The position numbers and the translations under genes were made by a program. The notes beneath the pieces were generated by a model. The model was not told the DNA's origin. It ran no database searches and worked only from the letters and a program-made list of their open reading frames with translations. A DNA stretch of 5,501 nucleotides from an uncultured Collinsella sp. (GTDB taxonomy: Bacteria; Actinomycetota; Coriobacteriia; Coriobacteriales; Coriobacteriaceae). Below are positions 5,268 to 5,501 of this stretch, piece after piece. Location of the stretch: NCBI GenBank assembly GCA_902494035.1, contig CABURV010000094.1:1-5501 (forward strand), written 5' to 3'. Each line of letters begins with the position of its first letter. Positions within the stretch are counted from its first letter, which is position 1.

Positions 5268-5501
5268 TTACTCAACGACCTTATCTGGCTGGATGAGCTC
5301 CTCGTAGTAGCTGATATGCTCGCGAGCGTCTTCAATCTCGGGCAGCAGGAAGTTGTAGATGACTTCGATGATCATCGTGGCGCTGATCTTAGAGAACGCA
5401 AAGTCGCCCGTCGTCAGCAGCGCTTCGTGGTTGACGGTATTAAAGGTGTAGTCTGCCAGACGAGCGAGCGGGGATTTGCTGTCGCTGCTGATGACGACTA
5501 C
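5268..5501 (-). CDS. C-terminal part of a MurR/RpiR-family SIS-domain transcriptional regulator (partial)
   Basis: Reading the minus strand, an open frame enters at the window edge and stops at TAA (5270-5268), giving the last 77 residues. It begins VVVISSDSKSPLARLADYTF, which matches the end of a SIS (sugar isomerase) domain: a hydrophobic strand, then 'S..SPLA.LAD..'. After this come FSKISATMIIEVIYNFLLPE, the typical closing helix of RpiR-type regulators, and a short tail ISYYEELIQPDKVVE. Full-length family members (about 280 residues) have an N-terminal HTH_6 DNA-binding domain and a SIS domain that senses phosphosugars; the HTH would lie beyond base 5501 and cannot be seen. Other SIS-domain proteins, such as a phosphosugar isomerase, remain possible. 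The gene converges on recN and is not part of that operon; its regulated genes are probably off the right edge. Confidence 0.75.
   Translation of the reverse strand, partial: VVVISSDSKSPLARLADYTFNTVNHEALLTTGDFAFSKISATMIIEVIYNFLLPEIEDAREHISYYEELIQPDKVVE

Noticed and set aside
1..5501. Mobile elements, CRISPR arrays, tRNA or rRNA genes, defence systems
   Set aside because: No transposase, integrase, regularly spaced repeats, tRNA-like folds or defence domains were seen; nearly every base is accounted for by housekeeping genes.

Overview
The window is a run of conserved housekeeping genes from a moderately high-GC, Gram-positive-type bacterium. Codons end mostly in G or C. The order tlyA-nadK-recN is typical of Actinobacteria, and the pairing of an Asp23-family gene with nusB is seen in Gram-positives. 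The combination and the protein sequences suggest Coriobacteriia, perhaps a Collinsella-like gut actinobacterium. That placement is inference and could not be searched.

Layout. Bases 1-110 hold a TATAAT-type promoter, with a small dyad where the -35 box would lie. Seven plus-strand genes follow, packed almost without gaps: efp (elongation factor P), an Asp23/Gls24-family gene, nusB, xseB, tlyA, nadK and recN. Spacings are 24, 3, 2 and 26 nt, followed by overlaps of 4 and 11 nt, so a single operon is likely. After recN there is a perfect 11-bp hairpin at 5227-5259. Beyond it is the 3' end of a minus-strand gene for an RpiR/MurR-type SIS-domain regulator, which is cut by the window edge. recN and this gene converge on the hairpin.

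How the genes fit together. The operon joins translation (EF-P rescue of stalled ribosomes; TlyA rRNA 2'-O-methylation), transcription and rRNA antitermination (NusB), an envelope-stress-type protein (Asp23 family), DNA repair (the exonuclease VII small subunit; RecN) and cofactor supply (NAD kinase). This is a growth and genome-maintenance cluster rather than an accessory island.

I see no mobile element, CRISPR array, tRNA or rRNA, and no new defence or biosynthetic system. The points worth checking are modest: xseA is missing between nusB and xseB, NusB has an Ala/Glu-rich tail, NAD kinase departs from its usual signatures, the hairpin lacks a U-tract, and the efp promoter contains a dyad.
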